64,000 bases of DNA, taken from the NCBI RefSeq assembly GCF_001672295.1, contig NZ_JXMS01000001.1:62001-126000 (forward strand), in the 5' to 3' direction. The notes beneath the pieces were generated by a model. That model saw only the letters and a program-made list of their open reading frames with translations, did not search any database and had not been told where the DNA came from. Positions 8,650 to 17,588 of this stretch are shown one piece after another; the stretch's first letter is position 1; every line of letters begins with the position of its first letter. A program made the position numbers and the translations under genes. The DNA is from Halodesulfovibrio spirochaetisodalis. Its GTDB lineage: Bacteria; Desulfobacterota; Desulfovibrionia; Desulfovibrionales; Desulfovibrionaceae.

Positions 8650-9300
8650 CTATTCTAAGAACGGCTGTAACGGACATGTTTCGCAGCGCGGCTCTTTTTT
8701 TAAGCACCATTCTTTAGCAACGCGAACGACAAGGGCGTGATACTCATTAAAGAGCTGTACATCCTGCGGCAGCACATCCATGAAGTAATCACGAAGATCA
8801 TCATAGTAAATATCTTCTTCTACTAAACTGTGCCGATTAAAAATACGCCGAGTGTAGGTGTCTACCACAAAGGAAGGACGCTCTAAGGCGTAGAGAAGGA
8901 TAGAATCTGCTGTTTCCTGCCCTATGCCGTTAACAGTGAGCAGTTCTGCCCGTAAGTCGTCTGTGGAGAACGTATCGAGTGCAGCAAAGGAATAGTCTGC
9001 TGTTTCTTGAAACCAGCGCAAGAGGTTCTGTAGGCGTTTTGCTTTAACATTGAAATATCCGGCAGGTCGGATAAGTGCAGCCAGCTCGTCCTGAGGCAGG
9101 GCAAGTATAGCTTGCGGAGTTAGCATCTTCTGGTCTTTAAGAGCATGGATGGCTTTTTCAACATTCTTCCAGTTTGTATTCTGGGTAAGAACTGCACCCA
9201 CCATTACCTCAAATGCACTTTCAGCAGGCCACCATTCGCTGTTGCCAAGTTCATTTTGCATGGCTGCGAACATGTCTAGTAATAATGATTCACGATTCAT
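8650..9300 (-). CDS. Endonuclease III-superfamily DNA glycosylase, MagIII-like
   Basis: A 216-residue HhH-GPD base-excision enzyme. The helix-hairpin-helix reads TVNGIGQETADSIL (about 125-138), and the conserved Asp follows in FVVDTYTRRIF. In endonuclease III a Lys in GRKTA forms the Schiff base. Here the same place is GQETA, so lyase chemistry is not expected, and the closest remembered relative is the 3-methyladenine glycosylase MagIII (GKESADAI). C-terminal cysteines (EWCLKKEPRCETCPL) suggest a 4Fe-4S loop. I chose the ATG at 9300 (MNRESLLLD). The frame continues upstream without family similarity. Base specificity is inference. Confidence 0.85.
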   Translation of the reverse strand: MNRESLLLDMFAAMQNELGNSEWWPAESAFEVMVGAVLTQNTNWKNVEKAIHALKDQKMLTPQAILALPQDELAALIRPAGYFNVKAKRLQNLLRWFQETADYSFAALDTFSTDDLRAELLTVNGIGQETADSILLYALERPSFVVDTYTRRIFNRHSLVEEDIYYDDLRDYFMDVLPQDVQLFNEYHALVVRVAKEWCLKKEPRCETCPLQPFLE

Positions 9301-9370
9301 AGTGTGTTCAACACTACTCTTAACCATACAGACTAGCAAGAAAGCACAACGTGGAACGCTGTGCTTTGAC

Positions 9371-9404
9371 AAAAAAGAAGCCCCCTCGGCAAGCCGAGGG
9401 GGCT
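9371..9404 (-). terminator. Intrinsic terminator of the large lipoprotein gene
   Basis: A perfect 12-bp stem (AGCCCCCTCGGC/GCCGAGGGGGCT, two-base loop) is followed on the minus strand by TTCTTTTTT. Confidence 0.88.
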
Positions 9405-9425
9405 GGGAGTCGCAAACTAAATTAA

Positions 9426-12362
9426 CTATGCGTCATTGTCATTAACTTGCAGTGCATCGGCAGCTTCCTGAGCTGGGTTTGTACCGTCATTGTAAATAAC
9501 TTTATACATAGCTGGATCAGCTTGATGGTCACCAACTGCGATAGTGAAGGTTGCGTCGTCTGCACTCTGAGCAGTGATAGTTACGTTGTAACCATCGCCT
9601 GGAGCGTCATCAACAACAACTGCACTAACTGTAGCGTTTTCAGCAGTTGCAGCACCACCTGTTTTAACAAGTGACCAATGATCTTTGTTGCCTACAGCAG
9701 TAGCAGTAGCTGCACTCTTAACAACAGTAACTTTAACAACAGGTGCTGTTGTCACTGCTGCATTAGCACCAGAGGCTTCAGTAGCTTCACCTTTAGTTGT
9801 TACAGCAACGCCAGCAGCAGCGTTAGGTGCAGGAGGTGCATCAGCTGTGTTAGTTACAGTCATAACAACTACAGATTCTACGCTACCATCAAAGGTAACT
9901 TTAGCAGTAGTTTCACCAGTGTCAGCTGCGTTGATGGTAGTGTCTTCGAATGTAAGTACTGCAGTGTAGTGAGTATCATCTACTCGTGCTGCAGCAGTTA
10001 CAGATGTAAGTTCAACAGCATCGGTAGCAGCAGTTACTGGAGAGTTAAGAACTACGTTCCAGTTAGCTTTTTTGTTGAGTTCTGCGATGTATGCAGCGTT
10101 ATCTGCAGGTGCCATTGCAAGGTTGATAGCAACGGTTACGGTACCGCTTGCAGCTACGCTAGCGCCGTTAGCACCAGTAGCTGTTGCAGCTGCGCTGCCG
10201 CCATTGATTGTGATAGAAGCGATATCGCCAGGAGCTGCTGGTTTAGCCTGAATTGCTTTTACGCCACCAGTTGTATCGGTAACAGCAACAGCGAATTCAG
10301 AATCAGCAATGCTAGGTTTGATTGTAACTTTAACGTACTCACCAGCGTTAAGAGCAGGTGCTTCTACAGTAAGTGCGCTGAGGTCAACAGTGAACTTCTG
10401 CATGCCGTAGAGGTACTCTGCAGCAGCAGCAGGTGCGATTGGCTGTGCGCCAAAAGTTACGCCGTCAACTTTAGCTGCAGCCCATGTGAGGTTTGCAGCA
10501 GCGTTGTCTTTATCAAAGCCCTGTACAGGAGCGTTAACACCAGCAACAGAGTTCCATGTTTTACCGTAGAATACTACGTTGTTAGCTTCTGCACCAAGTG
10601 CAATAGCTGCGCTGTAGTCTTTAGTAACTTCAACTGCTTTTTCAGAGAACGCGATGCTCTGAAGGATGTTTTTAGTATCGTCAGAAGCTACTACTTTGTA
10701 GCTAGGACGAGTAGACATGAGTACTTTTGGAGTTGCTTCAGCAGAAATAACTTCCATACCGAAAGTTACAGCGCCAGCAGGGAGTTCTTTAGTTGTGATA
10801 AGTGAGTAACCGCCGCCAGCAACTGCGTATGTACCTACGCTTGCAACTGCAGGGTCAGTAGCTTCAATAACGATGCTCTGGCTGTCGTCTTCGCCAGCCT
10901 TTTTGAACATGAGGCCTTCAGGTGCAGTAAAGCGAACTTTAAATGCAGCATTAAGAAGAGCAAAAGCAACGTTATCTGTAGTGTTAACCTGCGCGTCGTA
11001 TGTTACAGCTGCTTTCAGGGTGTCGTCAGCGATTGCAACGGTTGCACCTTTTGCAATTTTGCTAACAACTTTTCCACCATCGGTGAAAGGAAGAAGCTTT
11101 ACTGTTGCAGTGTTTTCTACTTTTGTTGGGATAAGAGTGTCTGCTTTTTTGATAACAATTGTAGCAGTATTTTCAATCTTGTCGTCAGCAACAATAGATA
11201 CTGTGAATGTTACAGTAGCATCTTCATCAGCAGTTCTATCAACGTTTACTGCATGAACAAAGTCGTAAGGTGTGTTAAGAGCAGCAGGAGCGCCGTTAAC
11301 TTCGAGCTTTGAGATATCAGAAGCAGCAGTAATCTGGTACTTGTTTGCAGCTGCAAAGCCAACTGGTGCTGAACCATCTGCAACGTTACCTACTGGAGAA
11401 ACTAATACAGGGATATCTGCACCAGTAGCCTTGAAGTAAGGAGAAATACCACCAAGGCTGAGAGCTACAACTTTATGTTCAACTGTTGCATCAGCAATAT
11501 TGAGCTCGCCCTGTGTTTTTGCAATCGCAGCAGCTTTTGTGCCATCTTCGATGTCTTTGTCTGTAACAACAGTAATGGTGCTAGCAACGCGGTTTGCGAT
11601 AGCAACTTTATTGTCATTTAAGAACTTAGCAATGGTTTCACCATCAACGAGGGCAGCGTTAGCAGCTTTTGCAGCCTGAGCGTAAGTGCCACCATCATTG
11701 AGTGAAGTAGCTACGTCATCAATAGCATTAGCAAATGCAGGCTGATCTGTTGCAACGAGAACACCAGTACGTGGAGCTTCTTCAACAGCAATTGTAGCGA
11801 GGAAAGACTGAGTAAGAAGCTCGTGTTTTTCCAGTGCTGCAAGTGGGTTTGCGAAAGGATCGATAGTAGCGCCAAAAGTGTCTTTAGCGATTGCTTTAAC
11901 TTCTGCTTTAGCAGCAGCTGCAAATTCTTTTTCAAGTTCTGCAGTCACTACAGCAACATTTTCAAGTTTTTTTTCGTAAATAGCAGCTGCGAGAGTGCTG
12001 AGCGGAGTTACGTACACAGGGTTGGTTGCATCATTCATGATTGCACGAAGCTCTAAGCCGAATGCATCCTGTGTGTTTGAGTTGGTACCTGCTGTAGTTT
12101 TAACTACGATAGGGAAGGTTTTGATTGTAGCAACAGCTGCTTTATCAAAAACGATAGTACCTTTTTTGGAAACACCAATAACGGTATCTACGCCTTCGAT
12201 GTTAGCTACTACGTTAGCACCATCAATAGGACCAGCTACTACTGCGCCAGTAAGGCCGCTAGATGCTGCTGGGGTGCTGTCGCTGCTGCCACTGCTGCCG
12301 CCACACGCGGTGAGGGAAACAGTGAGAACGAGAAGGGATAATAACCAAAGTGCTTTTTTCAT
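9426..12362 (-). CDS. Large Ala/Thr/Val-rich surface lipoprotein, function unknown
   Basis: A 978-residue protein with a clear lipoprotein signal (MKKALWLLSLLVLTVSLTAC, Cys20 then GGSSGSS), so it is likely anchored in the outer membrane. It has almost no Cys, is acidic, and is poor in aromatic residues. It looks like a string of beta-sandwich (Ig-like) modules. Two modules in the last third seem related: one has NKKANWNVVLN then RVDDTHYTAVLTF, the other NKDHWSLVKT then VVDDAPGDGYNVTIT. I do not recognise the family. An adhesin, a surface-layer-like role or a carrier are all possible. It stands alone, with its own terminator, upstream SD AAAGGAG and a very AT-rich upstream region. Confidence 0.85.
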   Translation of the reverse strand: MKKALWLLSLLVLTVSLTACGGSSGSSDSTPAASSGLTGAVVAGPIDGANVVANIEGVDTVIGVSKKGTIVFDKAAVATIKTFPIVVKTTAGTNSNTQDAFGLELRAIMNDATNPVYVTPLSTLAAAIYEKKLENVAVVTAELEKEFAAAAKAEVKAIAKDTFGATIDPFANPLAALEKHELLTQSFLATIAVEEAPRTGVLVATDQPAFANAIDDVATSLNDGGTYAQAAKAANAALVDGETIAKFLNDNKVAIANRVASTITVVTDKDIEDGTKAAAIAKTQGELNIADATVEHKVVALSLGGISPYFKATGADIPVLVSPVGNVADGSAPVGFAAANKYQITAASDISKLEVNGAPAALNTPYDFVHAVNVDRTADEDATVTFTVSIVADDKIENTATIVIKKADTLIPTKVENTATVKLLPFTDGGKVVSKIAKGATVAIADDTLKAAVTYDAQVNTTDNVAFALLNAAFKVRFTAPEGLMFKKAGEDDSQSIVIEATDPAVASVGTYAVAGGGYSLITTKELPAGAVTFGMEVISAEATPKVLMSTRPSYKVVASDDTKNILQSIAFSEKAVEVTKDYSAAIALGAEANNVVFYGKTWNSVAGVNAPVQGFDKDNAAANLTWAAAKVDGVTFGAQPIAPAAAAEYLYGMQKFTVDLSALTVEAPALNAGEYVKVTIKPSIADSEFAVAVTDTTGGVKAIQAKPAAPGDIASITINGGSAAATATGANGASVAASGTVTVAINLAMAPADNAAYIAELNKKANWNVVLNSPVTAATDAVELTSVTAAARVDDTHYTAVLTFEDTTINAADTGETTAKVTFDGSVESVVVMTVTNTADAPPAPNAAAGVAVTTKGEATEASGANAAVTTAPVVKVTVVKSAATATAVGNKDHWSLVKTGGAATAENATVSAVVVDDAPGDGYNVTITAQSADDATFTIAVGDHQADPAMYKVIYNDGTNPAQEAADALQVNDNDA

Positions 12363-13055
12363 AGTTGCTCCTTTTGAAAAAGCAAATTCATAGAGAGTGG
12401 GGTCTGTTTACATATTCTAACAATTTGTAAACGGACTAAATTTTTTTCAAGCTAATGAGAAAAATTGCCTATAAATAGGAACTTCTTAGCGGTTGTATAT
12501 GTTTTAGCCGAAATGTGTCAATAAATTAATTTGTGTTAATCTTGTGTCAAATCTATGAATGCCGTGCGTTGAGCGGAAATTGATTCATACTGAAATATAA
12601 AAAAAATGAAAAGTCTGCTTTGCGTAGTTAGCAGTTGCTTGCAACATTTGTTAAATTTTCAAAGAGTTGACATTAACACTGCTTGCTTGTTGAGTATAGT
12701 TGATGTGACAATGAAAACTGTATATTAATCCTATCCAACTTAAGTTCTTAACGGCAGATATGAAAAATGCATTAGGGTTTTGACAATAAATTTTTTAAAA
12801 AAACATTACTATCTGTAGTTATTGTTTATTTGAACGAGTGGGAATTGTTATTGCGGTGCTCCTGACTGTGTTTTTTGCACTAAACGCGGTGCGAAAAGGA
12901 TAGGGATAAAGGACGTAGTTGTTGTTTTACATATTAACAACTGAGTGTTTCTAGTTAACAACTTGCGTTTCAGATTCTCTTTTTGTCATTTGTCTGAGTT
13001 GTGTAAAAATATGGTTGTGTAATTTTTTTTTGAAGTTTCGCTTCTATATTACGTA

Positions 13056-13084
13056 TTGACATTACAAAATTGCAAGTTTACAAC
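13056..13084 (+). promoter_or_regulatory. Candidate sigma70 promoter of small RNA
   Basis: TTGACA (13056-13061), a 17-base spacer, then TACAAC (13079-13084). The -35 is perfect and the -10 is weak. The next feature downstream on this strand is the terminator at 13211, with no gene between. Confidence 0.4.
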
Positions 13085-13090
13085 AGTTTC

Positions 13091-13240
13091 TAAGCTTTTA
13101 CATACGTAGAAGTTTTTCGTTGATTTAGTGCTGAGGCATATCATTACGCCTATTGGTGCTTCAGTAACTAACTCTTCCCTACACTTTATATGCTACCCCA
13201 TATAACTTAAGAGCGTCCTGCAACGGCAGGGCGCTCTTTT
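13091..13240 (+). ncRNA. Candidate small RNA of about 150 nt
   Basis: Runs from the expected start of the promoter at 13056-13084 to a strong terminator. Internal pairing includes TTATATG with CATATAA just before the terminator stem. No convincing ORF overlaps on this strand. It is inferred only from the promoter-terminator pair and has no recognised family. Confidence 0.4.
13211..13240 (+). terminator. Orphan intrinsic terminator
   Basis: An 11-bp stem GAGCGTCCTGC/GCAGGGCGCTC (one T-G wobble), loop aacg, then TTTT. No plus-strand gene lies upstream of it for several kilobases. Confidence 0.8.
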
Positions 13241-13501
13241 GCTTTATGTGGTTTTTAGTAGTAATTTCTGCATGTAGACGTATAGCGATGTTGCAAAAAA
13301 AGTTTTTCATGTGTGTCACTGCGTACTCTAAAAATGTTTTAACAAATGTTAGCTCTATATAATGCTGCATTGTGGTGGCTGGCGATTGCAGCAGCGTGCG
13401 TCGATGTGAGGAGTATTGCGCAGGTTATTTGCGCACGGTAGTTCTTTTCCATGTTCTACTATGGAGTATCAGCTTATCCATTGATATTTTGGTGAGATAT
13501 G

Positions 13502-13555
13502 AAAAAAGCCAAGCTCTATGCATACGTGTACGTTTGCTGTGAGCTTGGCTTTTTT
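13502..13555. terminator. Bidirectional terminator
   Basis: AAAAAAGCCAAGCTC and GAGCTTGGCTTTTTT form a perfect 15-bp stem around a 24-base loop, with T runs on both strands. It may end the AraC-type gene on the minus strand (about 270 bases away), an unknown plus-strand transcript, or both. Confidence 0.75.
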
Positions 13556-13822
13556 ATAGTTAGTGTATTGTGCAGAGTGGTCATGCTCTGACAAGTAAAG
13601 GTGTTATCAGCTTATTACATAGAAGTACTATGCGTTATTTGATGGCACGTTACTTCAACTGGAATTGAGTATTCAGGTATTTCTATCTGTCGCGCATTAC
13701 TGGCGTATAGTTACCTGCGGTCTTGGTGAAGGGTCTACACAGGCATTTGGACTGAACGCATACCGGTTGGTGCATGGTGAACGATATACGTCTCCTACTA
13801 TTAAAAACAGCACTTAGTAATA

Positions 13823-14674
13823 CTACTTCAACTCTACACGGATCTCCGTAAGGAGTTCTTCCTCCGGCATGTCCTGATCATGCTTCAGATACACCTGCTG
13901 GCAGGGGGCGTCTGTCAGTTCCTCGCCGGACTGTGGTAGCCATTCGCCAAGCAGGGCTGCATAGGTCAGGTACAGCGTGCTATATGAGCCTTTGTGCAGG
14001 ATAGTTGCGTAGCGGCCTGCTTCGATCACTCTTTTTTCTGCGCCTTCGGGCACGTCATACGTGTCCGGAACTGTAATGCAGGCATCGTAGCGGCATTTTT
14101 CCGCAGGGGTGATTTTGGGATCGTCGTAGCATAACCCCAACCATTCTTCTTCTCCCGTAAACAAGTCGTGCTTGGCTGCCCAGTCTCCCAGTTGCTCGTG
14201 CACAACACCGCAGCCGTGGTAGTCGCCAGTGTAGCGCATGGATGCCACATGCTTCTCAGGGAAGGTCTTTACCTCAACCGTCAAATTATACTCTTTCAGC
14301 AAACTCTGTTTCGATTCCATCAGCATTTCTCCTGAAATGTATTCGTGTGCGGGTGCCCATTTTCTGTAATGCTTGGGCGTAAAACCGCTCCAACGTTTAA
14401 AGGCTCGAGTGAACGCTTCCTGTGAGCCGTAGCCTGCCTGCAACGCGATATCGATAATCTGCCTGTTACTGTAGAGTAACGAGCCGGCAGCACGCTGCAT
14501 TTTTAACCTGCGCTGGTATTCCGCAACACCTTCACCAATGAGGCCTCTGAATACATGGTGGAAATGATGCGGCGCGTACATGCTGATATCGGCAAGCACC
14601 GCTAACGAAACAGGCTCGTCCAAATGTAACTCCATGTACCGCAAGGCGCGGCGGATACGTTCGTGTGCGTTCAT
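13823..14674 (-). CDS. AraC-family regulator with GyrI-like effector domain
   Basis: A 283-residue protein. The N-terminal part (about 1-105) carries the two AraC helix-turn-helix units (PVSLAVLADISMYAPHHFHH and DIALQAGYGSQEAFTRAFKR). The C-terminal part (about 125-283) is a GyrI/Rob-like small-molecule-binding domain. This layout is that of MarA/Rob-related or BltR-like multidrug sensors. The ATG at 14674 has GGAGG eight bases ahead. No target gene is adjacent. The neighbours are noncoding DNA and repeat copy B, so its regulon cannot be read from context. Confidence 0.9.
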   Translation of the reverse strand: MNAHERIRRALRYMELHLDEPVSLAVLADISMYAPHHFHHVFRGLIGEGVAEYQRRLKMQRAAGSLLYSNRQIIDIALQAGYGSQEAFTRAFKRWSGFTPKHYRKWAPAHEYISGEMLMESKQSLLKEYNLTVEVKTFPEKHVASMRYTGDYHGCGVVHEQLGDWAAKHDLFTGEEEWLGLCYDDPKITPAEKCRYDACITVPDTYDVPEGAEKRVIEAGRYATILHKGSYSTLYLTYAALLGEWLPQSGEELTDAPCQQVYLKHDQDMPEEELLTEIRVELK

Positions 14675-15065
14675 GTTCGTCCTCCGTTCAAGGTACACTG
14701 CATGAATCTTGAAACTATTTCTTGATCGTTTTTGCTAATTTGTTGCTTTTGGAAGAGCTTTTTGTGCCTGCGGCGCTTGAGTTTTTTTGTCTCCGACGGG
14801 GAGGGGCGCTGCCCCTCCACCCCGCAAGGGGGAATCCCCCTTGACCCGATTAGGTAGGTGTGGGGTGGGAGGGACATGAAAATCTGTGTATCGGCATCAC
14901 TACTTACTTGAGGCGTGACGCTATATGAATTTGGACTGAGTACTTATAGAGCCGTGAATGCAACCTTATTTCGGAATATCTCGAATAATAGGGGTGCAGG
15001 GGGATTATCTCCCTGCCCGCCGGAGGCAAAAAAACTCAAGCGCCGCAGGCATACCAAATAAACCC
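14675..15065. other. Intergenic region with inverted pair of repeats
   Basis: Holds repeat copies B and C facing each other, about 130 bases apart, between the AraC-type gene and hrpB. No gene was seen. The promoter of the regulator should lie close to 14675-14760. Confidence 0.6.
14765..14856 (+). repeat. GC-rich dispersed repeat, copy B
   Basis: Blocks GTGCCTGCGGCGCTTGAG, a T run, CTCCGACGGGGAGGGGC, CTGCCCC and GCAAGGGGGA-x-CCCCCTTGACCC. It shares the left half (GCCTGCGGCGCTTGAG plus T run plus CTCCGxCGGG) with copy C in reverse, and the right half with copy A. Confidence 0.85.
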
Positions 15066-15070
15066 CTATT
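14984..15070 (-). repeat. GC-rich dispersed repeat, copy C, doubling as hrpB terminator region
   Basis: Read on the minus strand it contains GCCTGCGGCGCTTGAG, seven T, GCCTCCGGCGGGCAGGG and CCCCCTGC. It is bounded by AATAGGGGT (14987-14995, plus strand) and ACCCCTATT (15062-15070), a perfect 9-bp inverted pair whose right half overlaps the hrpB stop codon. The internal CAGGG/CCCTG stem may terminate hrpB. Confidence 0.8.
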
Positions 15071-17588
15071 CTTTTCTCAAAGCTCTTTTGGTTTTGCGGG
15101 TTGGTTCGGCTGTGAGCGGATTTTCCGGCCACGGGTGTTTGGGGTATCTGCCGCGCATTTCTGCTCGTACTGACGGGTAGCCGTTTTGCCAGAAGGATAT
15201 GAGGTCGCGTGTGACTTGCAGCGGCCTGTTTGCTGGCGAAAGCAGGTGTATTGTGAGCGGAAGTTTGCCTTCTGCTATTGTTGGTGTTTGCGTTGCGCCG
15301 AACATTTCTTGCAGCTTAACGGGCAGTGTTGGCGTTGCCGGGTCACTGTAGTCTATACGGATGCTTGACCCTGACGGGACGGTGAAATGGGTTGGCGCTT
15401 GTTGTTGCAGTGTTTGTTGCTGCGTCCATTCTAATGATGCGAGCAGGATGGATTCGAGGTTGAGCTTGCGCAGGTCTGCTGCTTTGCGCATGCCTGTTGT
15501 GTAAGGGGCGAGCCATGTTGTGAGACTGGCGAGGAGCGCTTTGTCTGAGATGTCCGGCCAGATTGGGGAATCTTCTTTGGTGAAGAGGTGGCTGTGTTTG
15601 TGCATGAACGCAAGGCGCTCGCGTAGACGCAGGGCTTCTTTTGTCCACGGAAGGGTTGTGATGCCAAGCTTGCGGATGCCTGTAAACAGGGCTTCTTGGA
15701 TTTGCTCATCTGATGCTGAATCTGACGGTTGCTGAGTAAGGACAAGTTCACCAAGTTGCTCTGTGCGGATGGTGGAGACGGATGCTGTTTTTTCGTCCCA
15801 TGTGACGATGTCGTGCTCGTGGATATCTGTTTGGAACAGGGTGTAGATGTCGTCTATGTCGATGGGGGCGCAACGCCAGATGCGGCTTGTTGCGTGGGCG
15901 TCGTTAAGCTCTGCTGCGACTATGAAAGGCGATGCTGCGAGTGGTGAGTCTTCTGGCAGCTGTGCTTTGCGTCCGTTGCTGAGCTTGTAGTCGGTGCGGC
16001 TGTTTTCACGCAGCTTACCTATGCGGTCGGGATAGGCAAGGGCAAGGCAGGCACCGACTTTGCTGGTGTGGATTGGTTCTGTTGTGGAAATATTTTGACG
16101 CTTGCAGAGGTGTTGTGTGGCTTTTTTGAGCGCGGGATTAGCTGTGGCTTGTTCTACAGCATGGCGCAGATCTGTACCGAGTGATCTTTCTGAAAGAACG
16201 GCTGCAAGGGTGCATGCGGTGTGCCCGTAGCCGTTTTTCTGTGCCGTCAGCACCATGTGCGCAAGGCGTGGATGCAGGGGTAGGGCAGCAACAGCTTTGC
16301 CGTGGTCGGTTATGGATAAATCTGCATTGAGTGCTCCCAGCTGGTGCAGGAGGGTGAGCGCTTGGGTGTAGGCACTGGTGGGCGGAGTATCCAGCCATGC
16401 AAGGGCGTGGGCTCCTTCTTCACCATAGGCACCCCACTGGGCAAGTTCCAGCGCAAGGGGGGCAAGATCTGCTTCTTTGATTTCCGGCGATGCGAATGCG
16501 CGGAATGAGTTTTCCTGTGTTTGTGACCAGAGACGGTAGCAGATGCCGCTTTCTGTACGTCCGGCTCGGCCTGTGCGCTGTGTTGCTGCTGCCAGAGAAA
16601 CGGGTTCTGTGATGAGCCTGTTCATGCCTGTTGCAGGAGAAAAGCGGGATGAGCGGGAGAGGCCGCTGTCTATGACAATGCGGATTCCTTCAATGGTCAG
16701 GGAGGTTTCTGCAATGGAGGTGGCGAGCACTATTTTACGGCGTCCTGCTGGTGCTGGGAGAATGGCTGCGTCCTGCTGTTTTTGCGGCAGGTTGCCGTAG
16801 AGCGGAGCAACGTCCACATGCGGGGGCAGAGCGCTGCTGAGCATATCGGCAACTTTGTTGATCTCTCCGGCACCGGGGAGGAACGCAAGAATGCTTCCTT
16901 CGTCATGAGCAAGGGCATGGTGGATTGTTTTCACCATGTGGTTCAGCAGGGCAGGAATATTTTGATCCGTGCGCGCCGCTAGTGCTTGCGGCAGCGGAAT
17001 ATGGTTGATTGTGACAGGATAGCTTTTTCCTTCACTGCTGACGATGGGGCTGTTATTCAACAGAGTTGCGATTTCCTGCGTGTCCAGTGTGGCGGACATG
17101 ACAAGAATGCGTAGGTCATCGCGCAATGCTTCTTGAATCTCCAAAGCAAGGGCGAGACCTAAATCTGCATGAAGGCTGCGTTCGTGGAATTCATCAAAAA
17201 TGATACAAGAATATGCGGAAAGTTCAGGGTCATTTTGCATTATGCGCGTAAGAACGCCTTCTGTAACGACCTCGACCTTTGTTTGTGCGGAAATTTTGGT
17301 ATCATTTTTAATACGATATCCAATGGTTTTGCCTACTTGCTCACCAAGAGTGGCTGCAAGGCGTGCTGCGGCTGTCCGCGCTGCAAGACGACGCGGTTCG
17401 AGCATAATAATTTTTTTTTCGTCTTGTGCGAAATTTTTTATCAGCGCAAGGGGAACGCGTGTTGTTTTACCTGCACCCGGAGGCGCGTGAAGCACGCAGT
17501 TCGGGGATTTTGTCAAAACAGAAACAAGTTCCGGCAAGGTTGTGTCGATGGGAAGCGCTGGAAAAGTATCAAAAAAGTTTGTGTGCAT
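15066..17588 (-). CDS. hrpB: ATP-dependent RNA helicase HrpB
   Basis: An 840-residue DEAH-type helicase. It has Walker A APPGAGKTTR (about 40-48), the DEAH-box variant DEFH in FDEFHERSLHA, SAT in VMSATLD, motif VI QRTGRAGR (about 340), the helicase-associated domain, and the C-terminal HrpB domain ending near LTAEPTRKTKRALRKE. Its cellular RNA substrate is not established in most bacteria. The ATG at 17588 (MHTNFFDTF) is preferred. A TTG two codons upstream is possible, and neither has a strong SD. It is transcribed alone. Confidence 0.95.
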   Translation of the reverse strand: MHTNFFDTFPALPIDTTLPELVSVLTKSPNCVLHAPPGAGKTTRVPLALIKNFAQDEKKIIMLEPRRLAARTAAARLAATLGEQVGKTIGYRIKNDTKISAQTKVEVVTEGVLTRIMQNDPELSAYSCIIFDEFHERSLHADLGLALALEIQEALRDDLRILVMSATLDTQEIATLLNNSPIVSSEGKSYPVTINHIPLPQALAARTDQNIPALLNHMVKTIHHALAHDEGSILAFLPGAGEINKVADMLSSALPPHVDVAPLYGNLPQKQQDAAILPAPAGRRKIVLATSIAETSLTIEGIRIVIDSGLSRSSRFSPATGMNRLITEPVSLAAATQRTGRAGRTESGICYRLWSQTQENSFRAFASPEIKEADLAPLALELAQWGAYGEEGAHALAWLDTPPTSAYTQALTLLHQLGALNADLSITDHGKAVAALPLHPRLAHMVLTAQKNGYGHTACTLAAVLSERSLGTDLRHAVEQATANPALKKATQHLCKRQNISTTEPIHTSKVGACLALAYPDRIGKLRENSRTDYKLSNGRKAQLPEDSPLAASPFIVAAELNDAHATSRIWRCAPIDIDDIYTLFQTDIHEHDIVTWDEKTASVSTIRTEQLGELVLTQQPSDSASDEQIQEALFTGIRKLGITTLPWTKEALRLRERLAFMHKHSHLFTKEDSPIWPDISDKALLASLTTWLAPYTTGMRKAADLRKLNLESILLASLEWTQQQTLQQQAPTHFTVPSGSSIRIDYSDPATPTLPVKLQEMFGATQTPTIAEGKLPLTIHLLSPANRPLQVTRDLISFWQNGYPSVRAEMRGRYPKHPWPENPLTAEPTRKTKRALRKE

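Larger units (their letters stand above)
12363..13822. other. 1.46-kb AT-rich noncoding region with orphan terminators
   Basis: No convincing gene. The part at about 12420-13130 is very AT-rich and would hold the lipoprotein promoter. A sigma70-like promoter (13056-13084) and a terminator (13211-13240) frame a candidate small RNA. A second strong terminator stands at 13502-13555. The hairpin CAGAG/CTCTG near 13574-13592 is minor. Confidence 0.65.

Noticed and set aside
9678-10805. 375-codon Cys/Ser-rich frame on the plus strand
   Set aside because: Antisense to the lipoprotein gene. The Ser/Cys richness comes from its Ala/Thr codons read backward.
13179-13370. 63-codon frame on the minus strand
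   Set aside because: Contains the strong terminator hairpin at 13211-13240 and lacks an SD.
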